From contig CAZJKV010000022.1 of the NCBI GenBank assembly GCA_964546765.1, positions 1 to 23,733 of the forward strand: DNA of 23,733 nt, read 5' to 3'. Positions within the stretch are counted from its first letter, which is position 1. Every line of letters begins with the position of its first letter. The notes beneath the pieces were generated by a model. It was not told where the DNA came from, did not search any database, and saw only the letters and a list, made by a program, of their open reading frames with translations. The translations under genes and the position numbers were made by a program. Of the stretch, positions 6,351 through 14,309 are shown in pieces. Source of the stretch: JAITWN01 sp964546765. GTDB taxonomy: Bacteria; Pseudomonadota; Gammaproteobacteria; SZUA-140.

Positions 6351-7243
6351 TGGAATTCGCGGTCGCGATCGAAGGTTTCCTCAGCCACCTCCGGGTCGAA
6401 CGCCGCCTCTCGCCGCATACCTGCGACGCCTATCGCCGAGATCTCGAAAGCCTCGTGGCCTATTGCGCCGGAGACGGAATCGAGGACTGGCGCACGCTCA
6501 ACATCCACCTGATCCGCGCCTGGGTCGCGAGCCAGCACCGCCGCGGCCTCGGCGGCCGCAGCCTGCAGCGGCGCCTGTCCGCGTTGCGCGCGTTCTTCGA
6601 CCATCAGGTCGCGAACGGCACGATCGCCCACAACCCGACCCATGGCGTACGCCCGCCGAAGTTGCAGCGCGCACTGCCGACCGCCCTCGACGTCGACCAG
6701 ACCGCACAGTTGCTGGGCAACGACGCCGACGACCTGCTCGCCTCGCGCGACCATGCGATCATGGAGCTGATCTACTCCTCCGGCCTGCGTCTCGCCGAGC
6801 TCATCGCCCTCGACATCCCGGATGTCGATCTCGCGGACGGCATCGTCACCGTCTCCGGCAAGGGCGGCAAGACGCGCCGTGTCCCGGTCGGCCGCCACGC
6901 CCGTGCCGCAATCAGAAAATGGCTCGATCAATCCCGCGCGATCCGCCCCCCGACCGAGACCGCGTTGTTCATCGGCCGCCACGGTCGGCGCCTGTCCACG
7001 CGCAGCGTGCAGCAACGCATCGACGCCTGGGCCCGTCGCCGCGGCCTCGACATCCATGTCCACCCCCACATGCTGCGCCACTCCTTCGCGAGCCACCTGC
7101 TCGAATCGAGCGGCGACCTCCGCGCCGTCCAGGAGCTCCTCGGCCACGCCGACATCTCGACGACCCAGATCTACACCCACCTCGACTTCCAGCACCTCGC
7201 CAAGGTCTACGACGCCTCCCATCCGCGCGCCAAGCGCAAATAA
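6350..7243 (+). CDS. xerC: Tyrosine recombinase XerC
   Basis: A 297-residue site-specific recombinase that acts with XerD at dif to resolve chromosome dimers. All six catalytic positions are present: Arg147 (SGLRLAEL), Lys171 (GKGGKTRRVPV), His240 and Arg243 (HPHMLRHSFASH), His266 (LLGHADISTT) and the nucleophile Tyr275 (QIYTHLD). These positions almost coincide with those of E. coli XerC. The N-terminal SAM-like core-binding domain covers about residues 1-90. The start codon overlaps the stop of the DUF484 gene. The dapF-DUF484-xerC context separates it from XerD or phage integrases. A tyrosine recombinase could be mistaken for an integron integrase, but this one lacks the extra IntI helix region and sits in its housekeeping locus. 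Confidence 0.97.
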   Translation: MEFAVAIEGFLSHLRVERRLSPHTCDAYRRDLESLVAYCAGDGIEDWRTLNIHLIRAWVASQHRRGLGGRSLQRRLSALRAFFDHQVANGTIAHNPTHGVRPPKLQRALPTALDVDQTAQLLGNDADDLLASRDHAIMELIYSSGLRLAELIALDIPDVDLADGIVTVSGKGGKTRRVPVGRHARAAIRKWLDQSRAIRPPTETALFIGRHGRRLSTRSVQQRIDAWARRRGLDIHVHPHMLRHSFASHLLESSGDLRAVQELLGHADISTTQIYTHLDFQHLAKVYDASHPRAKRK

Positions 7244-7250
7244 AGTGGTG

Positions 7251-7256
7251 TACAAT
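7251..7256 (+). promoter_or_regulatory. Possible -10 element before hslV
   Basis: TACAAT lies 34 bp before the hslV start, just after the xerC stop. No acceptable -35 is seen 16-18 bp upstream, and I see no sigma-32-like element although hslVU is heat-shock induced in E. coli. Weak call. Confidence 0.25.
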
Positions 7257-7276
7257 GGCAGGTCCATTTCCTCGGC

Positions 7277-7282
7277 AAGGAG
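7277..7282 (+). promoter_or_regulatory. Ribosome-binding site that fixes the hslV TTG start
   Basis: AAGGAG ends 7 bp before a TTG at 7290. No ATG or GTG in frame gives a matching N-terminus, so this strong site decides the start. Confidence 0.8.
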
Positions 7283-7289
7283 CCTGATT

Positions 7290-7835
7290 TTGGAGCAGTT
7301 CCGGGGCACCACGATCCTCTCTGTCCGCCGCAACGGCCGCGTCGTCATCGGCGGCGACGGCCAGGTCTCGATGGGCAACACGGTCATGAAGGGCAACGCC
7401 CGCAAGGTCCGCCGCCTGTACAACGGCCGGGTACTCGCCGGCTTCGCCGGCGGCACCGCCGATGCCTTCACGTTGTTCGAACGCTTCGAGGGCAAGCTCG
7501 AAAAGCACTCCGGCAATCTCGTCAGATCTGCCGTCGAACTCGCGAAGGACTGGCGTACCGACCGCATCCTGCGCCGCCTCGAGGCCCTGCTCATCGTCGC
7601 AGACGCGACCGATTCACTGATCATCTCCGGCAACGGCGACGTCATAGAACCCGAGCATGATTTGATGGCGATCGGTTCCGGCGGACCCTACGCCCAGGCC
7701 GCCGCCCGCGCGCTGATGGAAAACACTGCGCTCGAGGCCCGCGAGGTCGTCGAAAAGGCGCTCGGCATCGCCGCCGAGATCTGCGTCTTCACGAACAGCA
7801 GCCTCGCGATCGAGGAACTGCCGGAAGGCAAATAA
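7290..7835 (+). CDS. hslV: ATP-dependent protease proteolytic subunit HslV (ClpQ)
   Basis: A 181-residue threonine peptidase that forms the double-hexamer core of the HslUV protease. The start is TTG at 7290, chosen from the strong AAGGAG upstream. The N-terminus MEQFRGTTILSVRR implies a six-residue propeptide; cleavage before Thr7 would expose the catalytic threonine, equivalent to the residue after Met in E. coli. Family blocks VVIGGDGQVSMGNTVMKGNARKVRRL, GFAGGTADAFTLFERFE, and AIGSGGPYAQAAARAL are intact. The hslU ATG follows 14 bp after the stop, so the two subunits are co-expressed. Cytoplasmic. Identity very secure. Confidence 0.97.
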   Translation: MEQFRGTTILSVRRNGRVVIGGDGQVSMGNTVMKGNARKVRRLYNGRVLAGFAGGTADAFTLFERFEGKLEKHSGNLVRSAVELAKDWRTDRILRRLEALLIVADATDSLIISGNGDVIEPEHDLMAIGSGGPYAQAAARALMENTALEAREVVEKALGIAAEICVFTNSSLAIEELPEGK

Positions 7836-7848
7836 AGGCAAGCCGTCG

Positions 7849-9174
7849 ATGTCTGAAATGACCCCGAGAGAGATCGTCCAGGAACTGGACAAGCATATCG
7901 TCGGCCAGGCCGCCGCGAAGCGCGCCGTCGCGATCGCGCTGCGTAACCGCTGGCGCCGCCAGCAGACCCCGCCTGAACTGCGCAACGAAATCACACCGAA
8001 GAACATACTGATGATCGGCCCGACCGGTGTCGGCAAGACCGAGATCGCGCGCCGCGTCGCGAAACTCGTCAACGCGCCGTTCCTCAAGATCGAGGCCAGC
8101 AAGTTCACCGAAGTCGGCTACGTCGGGCGCGATGTCGAATCGATCATTCGCGACCTTGCCGACATCTCGCTGAAGATGACGCGGGAACAGGAAATGAAAA
8201 AGGTCCGCCGCCAGGCCGAGGACCTCGCCGAGGACCGCATCCTCGAAATCCTGCTGCCGCCGGCGCGCGGGCGCGAGCCCAGCAGCGATGAAGGCGCGAC
8301 GCGGCAGAAATTCCGCAAGAAACTGCGCGAAAGGGAGCTCGATGACAAGGAGATCGAAGTCGAACTCAACATGCACCCGGTCGGCGTCGAGATCATGGCG
8401 CCGCCGGGCATGGAAGAGATGAGCGGGCAGCTGCAGAGCATGTTCCAGAACCTCGCCGGCCAGCGCACGCGCAAGCGCAAGCTGCCGATCAAGCAGGCCT
8501 TCAAGCTGCTCGTCGACGAGGAGGCCGGCAAGCTTATCAACGAGGAGGACATCAAGACGCGCGCGCTCGAGAACGTCGAGCAGAACGGCATCGTGTTTCT
8601 CGACGAGATTGACAAGATTACACGACGTTCGGACAGCCACAGCGGCGGACCGGACGTCTCGCGCGAAGGCGTGCAGCGAGACCTGCTGCCGCTGGTCGAG
8701 GGCTGCACCGTCAGCACCAAGTTCGGCATGGTGAAGAGCGACCATATCCTGTTCATCGCGTCGGGCGCCTTTCATCTGAGCAAGCCGTCGGACCTGATCC
8801 CGGAATTGCAGGGTCGCCTGCCGATCCGCGTCGAGCTTAACGCGCTGACAATCGAGGACTTCGTACGCATCCTGACCGAGCCCGACGCGTCGCTGACCGA
8901 ACAGTACAAGGCACTGATGGCGACCGAGAGTGTCGAGGTCAGCTTCACGCAGGACGGTATCGCGCGTCTCGCCGAGATCGCGTGGCAGGTCAACGAACGC
9001 ACCGAGAATATCGGCGCCCGACGCCTGCATACAGTCATGGAGCGCGTCATGGAGACCCTGTCGTTCGAGGCCTGCGACCATCCGGGGCAGCAGGTCGTCA
9101 TCGATGTCGGTTACGTCAACGATCACCTCGGCAAGCTGGTCGAGGACGAAGACCTGTCGCGCTACATCCTGTGA
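7849..9174 (+). CDS. hslU: ATP-dependent protease ATPase subunit HslU (ClpY)
   Basis: A 441-residue AAA+ unfoldase that feeds substrates to HslV. Walker A is GPTGVGKT (residues 57-64) and Walker B is VFLDEIDK (about 248-255). The N-terminal MTPREIVQELDKHIVGQ, the pore-loop segment FTEVGYVGRDVESIIRDL, and the inserted I-domain (about residues 110-240, with a GMEEM region) are all present. The C-terminus LSRYIL is the conserved tail that docks into HslV. Length is normal. Two ATGs three codons apart could both serve (7849 and 7858); the first is used because it is nearer the AAAGG sequence. Co-transcribed with hslV. Confidence 0.98.
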   Translation: MSEMTPREIVQELDKHIVGQAAAKRAVAIALRNRWRRQQTPPELRNEITPKNILMIGPTGVGKTEIARRVAKLVNAPFLKIEASKFTEVGYVGRDVESIIRDLADISLKMTREQEMKKVRRQAEDLAEDRILEILLPPARGREPSSDEGATRQKFRKKLRERELDDKEIEVELNMHPVGVEIMAPPGMEEMSGQLQSMFQNLAGQRTRKRKLPIKQAFKLLVDEEAGKLINEEDIKTRALENVEQNGIVFLDEIDKITRRSDSHSGGPDVSREGVQRDLLPLVEGCTVSTKFGMVKSDHILFIASGAFHLSKPSDLIPELQGRLPIRVELNALTIEDFVRILTEPDASLTEQYKALMATESVEVSFTQDGIARLAEIAWQVNERTENIGARRLHTVMERVMETLSFEACDHPGQQVVIDVGYVNDHLGKLVEDEDLSRYIL

Positions 9175-9181
9175 CCCGCCG

Positions 9182-9574
9182 ATGAGCGACAAACCGAGAC
9201 CGACCGATATCCGCCTGCACCAGAAGTCCCGCGTGCTCGAAGTCGCGTTCGGCGACGGCGCGAGCTTCCGGCTGCCGTGCGAGCTGCTGCGGGTCTATTC
9301 GCCGTCGGCCGAGGTCCGCGGCCACGGACCCGGCCAGGAAGTCCTGCAGATCGGCAAGGAGCGCGTCAACATTCGCGCGATCGAGCCGGTCGGCAGTTAT
9401 GCGGTCAAGCTGGTGTTCGACGACGGTCATGACACCGGGCTGTATACATGGGACCTGCTGTACAAGCTCGGCGCGCGTCAGGAAGAGTTCTGGGCGCATT
9501 ATCTCGATCGCCTGAAACAGGCCGGCCATGAGCGCAGTCCCGTCGATGAAACCAGTGGAGCTGCGACGCGCTGA
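9182..9574 (+). CDS. DUF971 family protein (gamma-butyrobetaine hydroxylase-like N-terminal domain)
   Basis: A 130-residue protein consisting of a single DUF971 domain. Family marks include RLHQKSRVLEVAFGDG, the segment LPCELLRVYSPSAEVRGH (about residues 39-56), and the C-terminal YTWDLLYKLGARQEEFW. The domain also forms the N-terminus of gamma-butyrobetaine hydroxylases. Stand-alone copies are often linked to iron-sulfur or ubiquinone functions, but no reaction is established. The ATG at 9182 lies 7 bp after hslU. The stop overlaps the ubiE start (TGATG), which suggests a role tied to ubiE; this position between hslU and ubiE is common in gammaproteobacteria. The C-terminal tail after the domain is Ser/Thr-rich and probably disordered. 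Confidence 0.9.
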   Translation: MSDKPRPTDIRLHQKSRVLEVAFGDGASFRLPCELLRVYSPSAEVRGHGPGQEVLQIGKERVNIRAIEPVGSYAVKLVFDDGHDTGLYTWDLLYKLGARQEEFWAHYLDRLKQAGHERSPVDETSGAATR

Positions 9575-10335
9575 TGGCCGCCCCGCCTCCGAAACCCGGC
9601 TCGACGCACTTCGGTTACGAGGAGGTCGCGGTCGAGGAAAAGGCGACCCGCATCAAGGGCGTGTTCGACTCGGTCGCGCGCCGCTATGACCTGATGAACG
9701 ACCTGATGTCGTTCGGCGTGCATCGCATCTGGAAGCGCATCGCGACCGAGTTCGCCACGGTGCGTCCCGGTGATCGGGTGCTCGATCTCGCTGCGGGCAC
9801 CGGAGACCTGACCGAACGCTTCTCGCAGCGGGTCGGCGATGCCGGACTCGTCGTCTCGTCCGACATCAACGAATCGATGCTCGGACTCGGGCGCGATCGC
9901 GCGCTCGATCGCGGAATCGCCGGTAACGTGCATCATGTACTGGCCGACGCCGAGCGCCTGCCGTTCGCCGACAACAGCTTCGCCTGCGTCTCGATCGCGT
10001 TCGGCTTGCGCAACGTCACCGACAAGGACCGGGCGCTTGCGTCGATATACCGGGTTCTCAAACCCGGCGGCAAGCTGCTGGTGCTGGAATTCTCGCATCC
10101 GACGCTCAAACCGATAGGGAAACTGTACGAGGCCTATTCGTTCCGACTGCTGCCCCTGATGGGCAGGCTCGTCACCGGGGACGAGAAGAGTTATCGCTAC
10201 CTCGCCGAATCGATCCGCGTGCACCCGGATCAGGACACCCTGCGCGCAATGATGGAGCGGGCCGGATTCGAGCATTGCGATTACCTGAACCTCTCCGCCG
10301 GCATCGTCGCCCTGCACCATGGCTACAAGACCTGA
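9574..10335 (+). CDS. ubiE: UbiE, ubiquinone/menaquinone C-methyltransferase
   Basis: A 253-residue SAM-dependent methyltransferase that adds the C-methyl group of 2-methoxy-6-polyprenyl-benzoquinol, and of demethylmenaquinol where present. The UbiE signature FDSVARRYDLMNDLMSFGVHRIWKR is at about residues 31-55. The SAM-binding motif VLDLAAGTGDLTERF is at about 69-83. The segments FGLRNVTDKDRAL and LVLEFSHPTLKP follow. The ending HHGYKT is close to the canonical C-terminus. It overlaps the stop of the DUF971 gene and is followed by ubiJ and ubiB, the classic operon. With ubiD in the same window, at least ubiquinone synthesis is supported. Cytoplasmic, part of the Ubi assembly. Confidence 0.97.
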   Translation: MAAPPPKPGSTHFGYEEVAVEEKATRIKGVFDSVARRYDLMNDLMSFGVHRIWKRIATEFATVRPGDRVLDLAAGTGDLTERFSQRVGDAGLVVSSDINESMLGLGRDRALDRGIAGNVHHVLADAERLPFADNSFACVSIAFGLRNVTDKDRALASIYRVLKPGGKLLVLEFSHPTLKPIGKLYEAYSFRLLPLMGRLVTGDEKSYRYLAESIRVHPDQDTLRAMMERAGFEHCDYLNLSAGIVALHHGYKT

Positions 10336-10361
10336 GCGCCGCAGGGCATGAAGCGCCGTAT

Positions 10362-10366
10362 AGGAG
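10362..10366 (+). promoter_or_regulatory. Ribosome-binding site deciding the ubiJ start
   Basis: AGGAG sits 1 bp before an in-frame ATG (10368), too close to use, but 7 bp before an in-frame GTG (10374). This favours the GTG start. Confidence 0.6.
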
Positions 10367-10373
10367 CATGGCT

Positions 10374-11033
10374 GTGAGTATCGATAGTATATTAAAGCAA
10401 TCGGCGCTGGGTGGTCTCGAACGCACGCTCAACCATATCCTGCACATGGACCCCGACATCGACCGGCGGCTCGCGCCACTGGCCGGCAAGCTGATCGAGC
10501 TGCATGTGCGCGCGCTGGAGATCCGCCTCTACCTCGCGCCCGATGCCGGAGCCATACGCCTGCTCGCCGAAGCTCCGCGCATGCCGGACACGACGATCTC
10601 CGGTACGCCGCTTGGCCTGCTGCGCAACTCGCTGAGCCGCGATCCGCGCAAGGAGATGTTCGCCGGCGATGCCGACATCAGCGGCGACACCGAGACCGGA
10701 AGGTTGCTGAAGGCGCTTCTCGACGAGGTCGACATCGACTGGGAAGAACAGTTCTCGCGCCTGGTCGGCGATGTCGCCGCGCACCAGGCCGGAAACGTCG
10801 CGCGTGATTTCGGACGCTGGTCGTCGGATGCCCGACGCAGCCTCGAACGCAATCTGGGCGACTGGCTGCACGAGGAAAGCCGCCTGCTACCGAATCGGCA
10901 CGAGGTCGATCGTTTTCTCGCGGCGGTCGATGTGTTACGTGCGGACGCCGACCGTATCGAGCAGCGCGTCCGACGCGTCGCGCAGGCGCTGGGGCGCCAC
11001 GGTTCCGGCCCCGGCGGAGTGCAGGGCGAATGA
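10374..11033 (+). CDS. ubiJ: UbiJ, ubiquinone biosynthesis accessory factor (SCP2 domain)
   Basis: A 219-residue UbiJ-type protein. UbiJ carries an SCP2-like lipid-binding domain and, with UbiK, helps the soluble Ubi complex handle hydrophobic intermediates. The N-terminal third (LERTLNHILHMDPDIDRRLAPLAGK) and the SCP2-like core (about residues 30-110, with TTISGTPLGLL and FAGDADISGDTETGRLLKALL) match the family. The C-terminal part is helical and may form a coiled coil. I prefer the GTG at 10374 because AGGAG is ideally placed for it; the ATG at 10368 would add two residues. It stands between ubiE and ubiB, as in E. coli, in one operon. Confidence 0.9.
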   Translation: MSIDSILKQSALGGLERTLNHILHMDPDIDRRLAPLAGKLIELHVRALEIRLYLAPDAGAIRLLAEAPRMPDTTISGTPLGLLRNSLSRDPRKEMFAGDADISGDTETGRLLKALLDEVDIDWEEQFSRLVGDVAAHQAGNVARDFGRWSSDARRSLERNLGDWLHEESRLLPNRHEVDRFLAAVDVLRADADRIEQRVRRVAQALGRHGSGPGGVQGE

Positions 11034-11051
11034 CGCAGGAGAGTTGACAGG

Positions 11052-12701
11052 ATGATTCATCCCGCCCAGATCCTGCGGATAGTCCACATCAATTACATAC
11101 TGGTCAAGCACGGGCTCGACGAGATCATTCTCGCGATGCATTTGTTCCGGCCGGTGCGCTTCGTGCTGTATCTGCTGCCGTGGCACTGGTTCCGCAGTAT
11201 CGACGAGCCGCGCGCAGTGCGCATTCGAAAGGCGCTCGAGGAGCTCGGCCCGATCTTCGTCAAGTTCGGCCAGATCCTGTCGACGCGCCGCGACCTGCTC
11301 CCCGACGACCTCGCGGTCGAGCTCGCGCGCCTGCAGGATCACGTCCCGCCGTTTCCGGGCGCGGTCGCCCGCAGTATCATCGAGGACGCCTACAGTCACT
11401 CGCTCGCCGAGGCGTTCGGCTCGTTCGACGAAACGCCGCTCGCGTCGGCTTCGATCGCCCAGGTTCACGCCGCGACGTTGCACGACGGACGTGAGGTCAT
11501 CGTCAAGGTCGTGCGCCCCGGCATCGCGAAGGTCATTCAGCGCGACGTCGCGCTGCTCAAGGTGCTCGCCGATCTCGCCGAACGTTACTGGTCGGAGGGA
11601 CCGCGCCTGCGCCCGCGGCAGATCGTCGACGACTACGAGCGGACGATCATGGACGAGCTCGACCTGATGCGCGAGGCCGCGAATTCGTCGCAGCTGCGCC
11701 GTAATTTTCTCGACTCGCCGATGCTGTACATACCCGAGGTATACTGGCCGCTGACCCGGTTGAACGTCATGGTCATGGAGCGCATCCACGGCACGCCGAT
11801 CAGCGATATCGAGTCGCTGAAGCGTCAGGGCATCGATCTCAAGCGCCTGTCCGAGCTCGGCGTCGAGATCTTCTTTACGCAGGTCTTCCGCCACAATTTC
11901 TTCCACGCCGACATGCACCCGGGCAACATTTTCGTGTCGCCCGAGGGGCGCTACATCGCGGTCGACTTCGGCATCGTCGGCACGCTCAGCGACGAGGACC
12001 AGCATTATCTCGCGTGTAACTTCCTCGCATTCTTCAACCGTGACTACCGCAAGGTCGCCGAGCTCCACGTGCAATCCGGCTGGGTGCCGCGGGACGTCCG
12101 CATCGACGAATTCGAATCGGCGATCCGGAGCGTCTGCGAACCGATCTTCGAGCGCCCGCTCAAGGACATCTCGTTCGGCCGCCTGCTGCTGCAGCTGTTC
12201 CAGGCCGCGCGGCGCTTCGACGCGCAGGTCCAGCCACAGCTGGTGCTGCTGCAGAAGACCCTTCTCAACATCGAGGGACTCGGCCGCCAGCTCTACCCGG
12301 AGCTCGACCTGTGGCAGACTGCGAAGCCGTTCCTCGAGCGCTGGATGCGCAACAACGTCGGACCGCAGGCATTCCTGACCAAGGTCCGCGAACGCGGGCC
12401 ACAGTGGATGGCGCAACTGCCGGACGTCCCCGACCTCGTCTACGAATTCCTGGAACGGGTCCGCGAGGAACGGCTGCGTGTGCAGTGGCACTCGGAACAG
12501 ATCGACGAACTGCAGACTTCTATGCAACACAATCACCGCCGGCTGTTCATCGGCATCGCCGGCGCGGCGCTGCTGGTCAGCGGCGCGATCCTCGCCAGCG
12601 CCGGCATAGGCGGACCGCTGCTCACCGGGATGCCGCTCCTGGCGTGGGTCGGGACGGGCCTGGGGTTGGCCTTGCTGATCCGCGCCTGGCTCCTGCGCTG
12701 A
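11052..12701 (+). CDS. ubiB: UbiB, atypical kinase-like ATPase for ubiquinone synthesis
   Basis: A 549-residue UbiB/COQ8-family protein, an ATPase of the atypical kinase fold needed for ubiquinone synthesis. Family motifs in order: the KxGQ block FVKFGQILSTRRDLLP (about residues 72-87), the Ala-rich nucleotide loop ASASIAQVHAATL, the lysine in VIVKVVRPG, the catalytic HADMHPGNIFV, and the metal-binding VDFGIVG. Two C-terminal hydrophobic segments (about residues 496-517 and 526-546) anchor it to the inner membrane. An AGGAGAG sequence lies upstream of the ATG, and it follows ubiJ by 18 bp. The stop lies only 9 bp from the convergent stop of the DJ-1-like gene, so no room exists for a separate terminator. 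Confidence 0.97.
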   Translation: MIHPAQILRIVHINYILVKHGLDEIILAMHLFRPVRFVLYLLPWHWFRSIDEPRAVRIRKALEELGPIFVKFGQILSTRRDLLPDDLAVELARLQDHVPPFPGAVARSIIEDAYSHSLAEAFGSFDETPLASASIAQVHAATLHDGREVIVKVVRPGIAKVIQRDVALLKVLADLAERYWSEGPRLRPRQIVDDYERTIMDELDLMREAANSSQLRRNFLDSPMLYIPEVYWPLTRLNVMVMERIHGTPISDIESLKRQGIDLKRLSELGVEIFFTQVFRHNFFHADMHPGNIFVSPEGRYIAVDFGIVGTLSDEDQHYLACNFLAFFNRDYRKVAELHVQSGWVPRDVRIDEFESAIRSVCEPIFERPLKDISFGRLLLQLFQAARRFDAQVQPQLVLLQKTLLNIEGLGRQLYPELDLWQTAKPFLERWMRNNVGPQAFLTKVRERGPQWMAQLPDVPDLVYEFLERVREERLRVQWHSEQIDELQTSMQHNHRRLFIGIAGAALLVSGAILASAGIGGPLLTGMPLLAWVGTGLGLALLIRAWLLR

Positions 12702-12710
12702 CCCCTTCGT

Positions 12711-13262
12711 CTACCTGCGCTGCAGGCCGGCTTCGACCTTGTCGCGGGTCGCGCGTCCACTGAGTTTTTCGATCAATTCGAGCGCGAAATCCATCGCAGT
12801 GCCGGGGCCGCGCGAGGTGATGACCTTGCCGTCGACGACGACAGCGTCGTGGACCAGTGTCGTATCGTCGAGATCAAGGTCCTCGAGTACGCCGGGAAAT
12901 GACGTCGCACGCCGTCCGGCGAGCAGGCCGGCGGCGGCGAGCACCTTGGGCGCCGCGCAGATCGCCGCGGTGTACTTGCCGTCCGCAGACATCTGTTTCA
13001 GCACAGCGTGGATGCGTGGATCCGCGTTCAGGTGATCGGCGCCCGGCAGCCCGCCCGGCAACACGATCATGTCATAGTCCTGTTCGAGGGCGCGCGCGAG
13101 TGTCGTATCGGGGATCAGCCGCGTGCCGCGGCTCGCGCGGACCGGCCGGTCGTCAAGGCCTGCGCTAACGACCTCGATGCCGGCGCGGCGCATCAGGTCG
13201 ATGACCGTGACCGCCTCGAGCTCTTCACATCCCTCGGCGAGGGGTATTAGTACCCTGGGCAT
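12711..13262 (-). CDS. yajL: DJ-1/PfpI family protein (YajL-like)
   Basis: A 183-residue DJ-1-superfamily protein. Members of the YajL/DJ-1 branch act as covalent chaperones or glyoxalase/deglycase-type protective enzymes; the exact activity is debated. The reactive cysteine is Cys102 in the nucleophile elbow AAICAAPKVL, paired with Glu16 in EGCEELEAVTVID as in DJ-1. LPGGLPGADHL lies at about residues 68-78. Length and motif spacing fit YajL; the symbol is assigned by family resemblance. The gene is last in the - strand run after yibQ, 45 bp downstream, and converges on ubiB. Cytoplasmic. An alternative label would be a general PfpI-type protein. Confidence 0.85.
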   Translation of the reverse strand: MPRVLIPLAEGCEELEAVTVIDLMRRAGIEVVSAGLDDRPVRASRGTRLIPDTTLARALEQDYDMIVLPGGLPGADHLNADPRIHAVLKQMSADGKYTAAICAAPKVLAAAGLLAGRRATSFPGVLEDLDLDDTTLVHDAVVVDGKVITSRGPGTAMDFALELIEKLSGRATRDKVEAGLQRR

Positions 13263-13307
13263 GGCTTGCCTCCGTTGATGACGGTGGCCGCCTGCGGCGC
13301 CTCCGGC

Positions 13308-14249
13308 TCAGTTGGCGATCTTGGCGGCGCCGGCCACCCCGGGTTTATTGTCCGCGCTCCGATGGTCGGCTGCAAGCACGACCCCTCCGCGGGGATCGTC
13401 GAGCGCATGCCTGCGCGCGATCAACGCCGAGACCGGCAGCAGTTCTATACCGTTCTCGGCGAGGCGCCAGAGATTCGCCTCGAGGAAGGCCATGGTTTCG
13501 GGATGGGGATGGCCGATCGCGATCGCAGCGCCGTTCTCGCGCGCGCGCCGGATCAGCAGTTCGAACTGGCGTTCGATGAAGGCGGGATCGCGCCGGGCAT
13601 CGAGAAAGATATCGCGCCGCATGGTCGGCATCGCGTTCTGCGCGGCGACCGTGTAGGCGACGCTGTTGAAGGTCGTGAAGCTGTCGATGAAATACAGCGC
13701 TTCGCCGTGTTGCTTCAGTTCCTCCATCAGCCATTGCATGCGGGCCGGATACTGCGTCAGCAAGCTGCCCATATGGTTGTTGACACCGCGTACATGGGGC
13801 AGGGCCCGCAGGCTATCCTGCACCGTCTGCGCGAACTGGCGGCGCGACATCGACACGCGCAGGCCGCCCTCGTCGAGCAGCCGGCCGCCGATTGCCTGCA
13901 TCGGCAGGTGCAGCATGACTTCCTTGTCCCGCGCATGCGCGAGTGCCGCGAGACGCCGGGCGTGCGGCGTGTGCGGGAGAAAGGCACAGGTCACCGGACC
14001 GTCGAGGCCGATCGCGCGCAGGTCCTGGTCAAGGCGATGCCCGAGATCGTCGATGATGATGCTGACCGCCGGGGCCACGGTGCCGGCGGCAGCGGCCGCC
14101 TCGACCTTGCCGTGCGCGAACGCGACGGTGAGGACGAGGAGAAATGCCAGGGGAGTCAGGCTGCGGGTGGTGAATGCCCGGGGATTCGTCCGGATGCGGT
14201 TACGGGGCCGGTTCCGGTGCCGGCCCCCCGTCAAACACGCATTCCTCAA
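13308..14249 (-). CDS. yibQ: Divergent polysaccharide deacetylase family protein (YibQ)
   Basis: A 313-residue YibQ-type protein of the divergent polysaccharide deacetylase family (formerly DUF610), presumed periplasmic and of unknown substrate. It has a basic N-terminus and a hydrophobic segment at about residues 31-46 that looks like a signal peptide or anchor. The catalytic-region motifs follow: IIIDDLGHRLDQD (about 64-76), EVMLHLPMQ, VNNHMGSLLT, YFIDSFTT and AIGHPHPET. The Asp and His residues of these motifs line the metal site in deacetylase folds. The start is probably the TTG at 14249, with AAGGA 6 bp upstream; no ATG exists before the signal peptide, so the start is uncertain. It follows envC and ctpA, the standard envelope cluster. 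Confidence 0.87.
   Translation of the reverse strand: MRNACLTGGRHRNRPRNRIRTNPRAFTTRSLTPLAFLLVLTVAFAHGKVEAAAAAGTVAPAVSIIIDDLGHRLDQDLRAIGLDGPVTCAFLPHTPHARRLAALAHARDKEVMLHLPMQAIGGRLLDEGGLRVSMSRRQFAQTVQDSLRALPHVRGVNNHMGSLLTQYPARMQWLMEELKQHGEALYFIDSFTTFNSVAYTVAAQNAMPTMRRDIFLDARRDPAFIERQFELLIRRARENGAAIAIGHPHPETMAFLEANLWRLAENGIELLPVSALIARRHALDDPRGGVVLAADHRSADNKPGVAGAAKIAN
14204..14227. repeat. Inverted repeat in the 5' end of yibQ
   Basis: GGGGCCGG (14204-14211) and CCGGCCCC (14220-14227) are perfect reverse complements separated by 8 bp, 22 bp inside the proposed yibQ start. A strong G/C hairpin here could slow translation or transcription. No T-run follows on either strand. Confidence 0.6.
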
Positions 14250-14309
14250 CGACTATCCTTCAGCCTGTACAAAGTGACATCGACGGGGCCAAAAGGCCTG
14301 CCCCAACGC

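Noticed and set aside
6350..7243. The tyrosine recombinase as the integron integrase that moved the higBA cassette
   Set aside because: Its motifs and positions are those of XerC, it lies in the conserved dapF-xerC locus, and it is 4.6 kb from the cassette with housekeeping genes between.
10935..12536. A 533-codon open frame on the - strand, antisense to ubiB
   Set aside because: It is a shadow of the ubiB reading frame caused by high GC at third positions; its composition is Asp/Arg/Val-rich with no recognisable domain.
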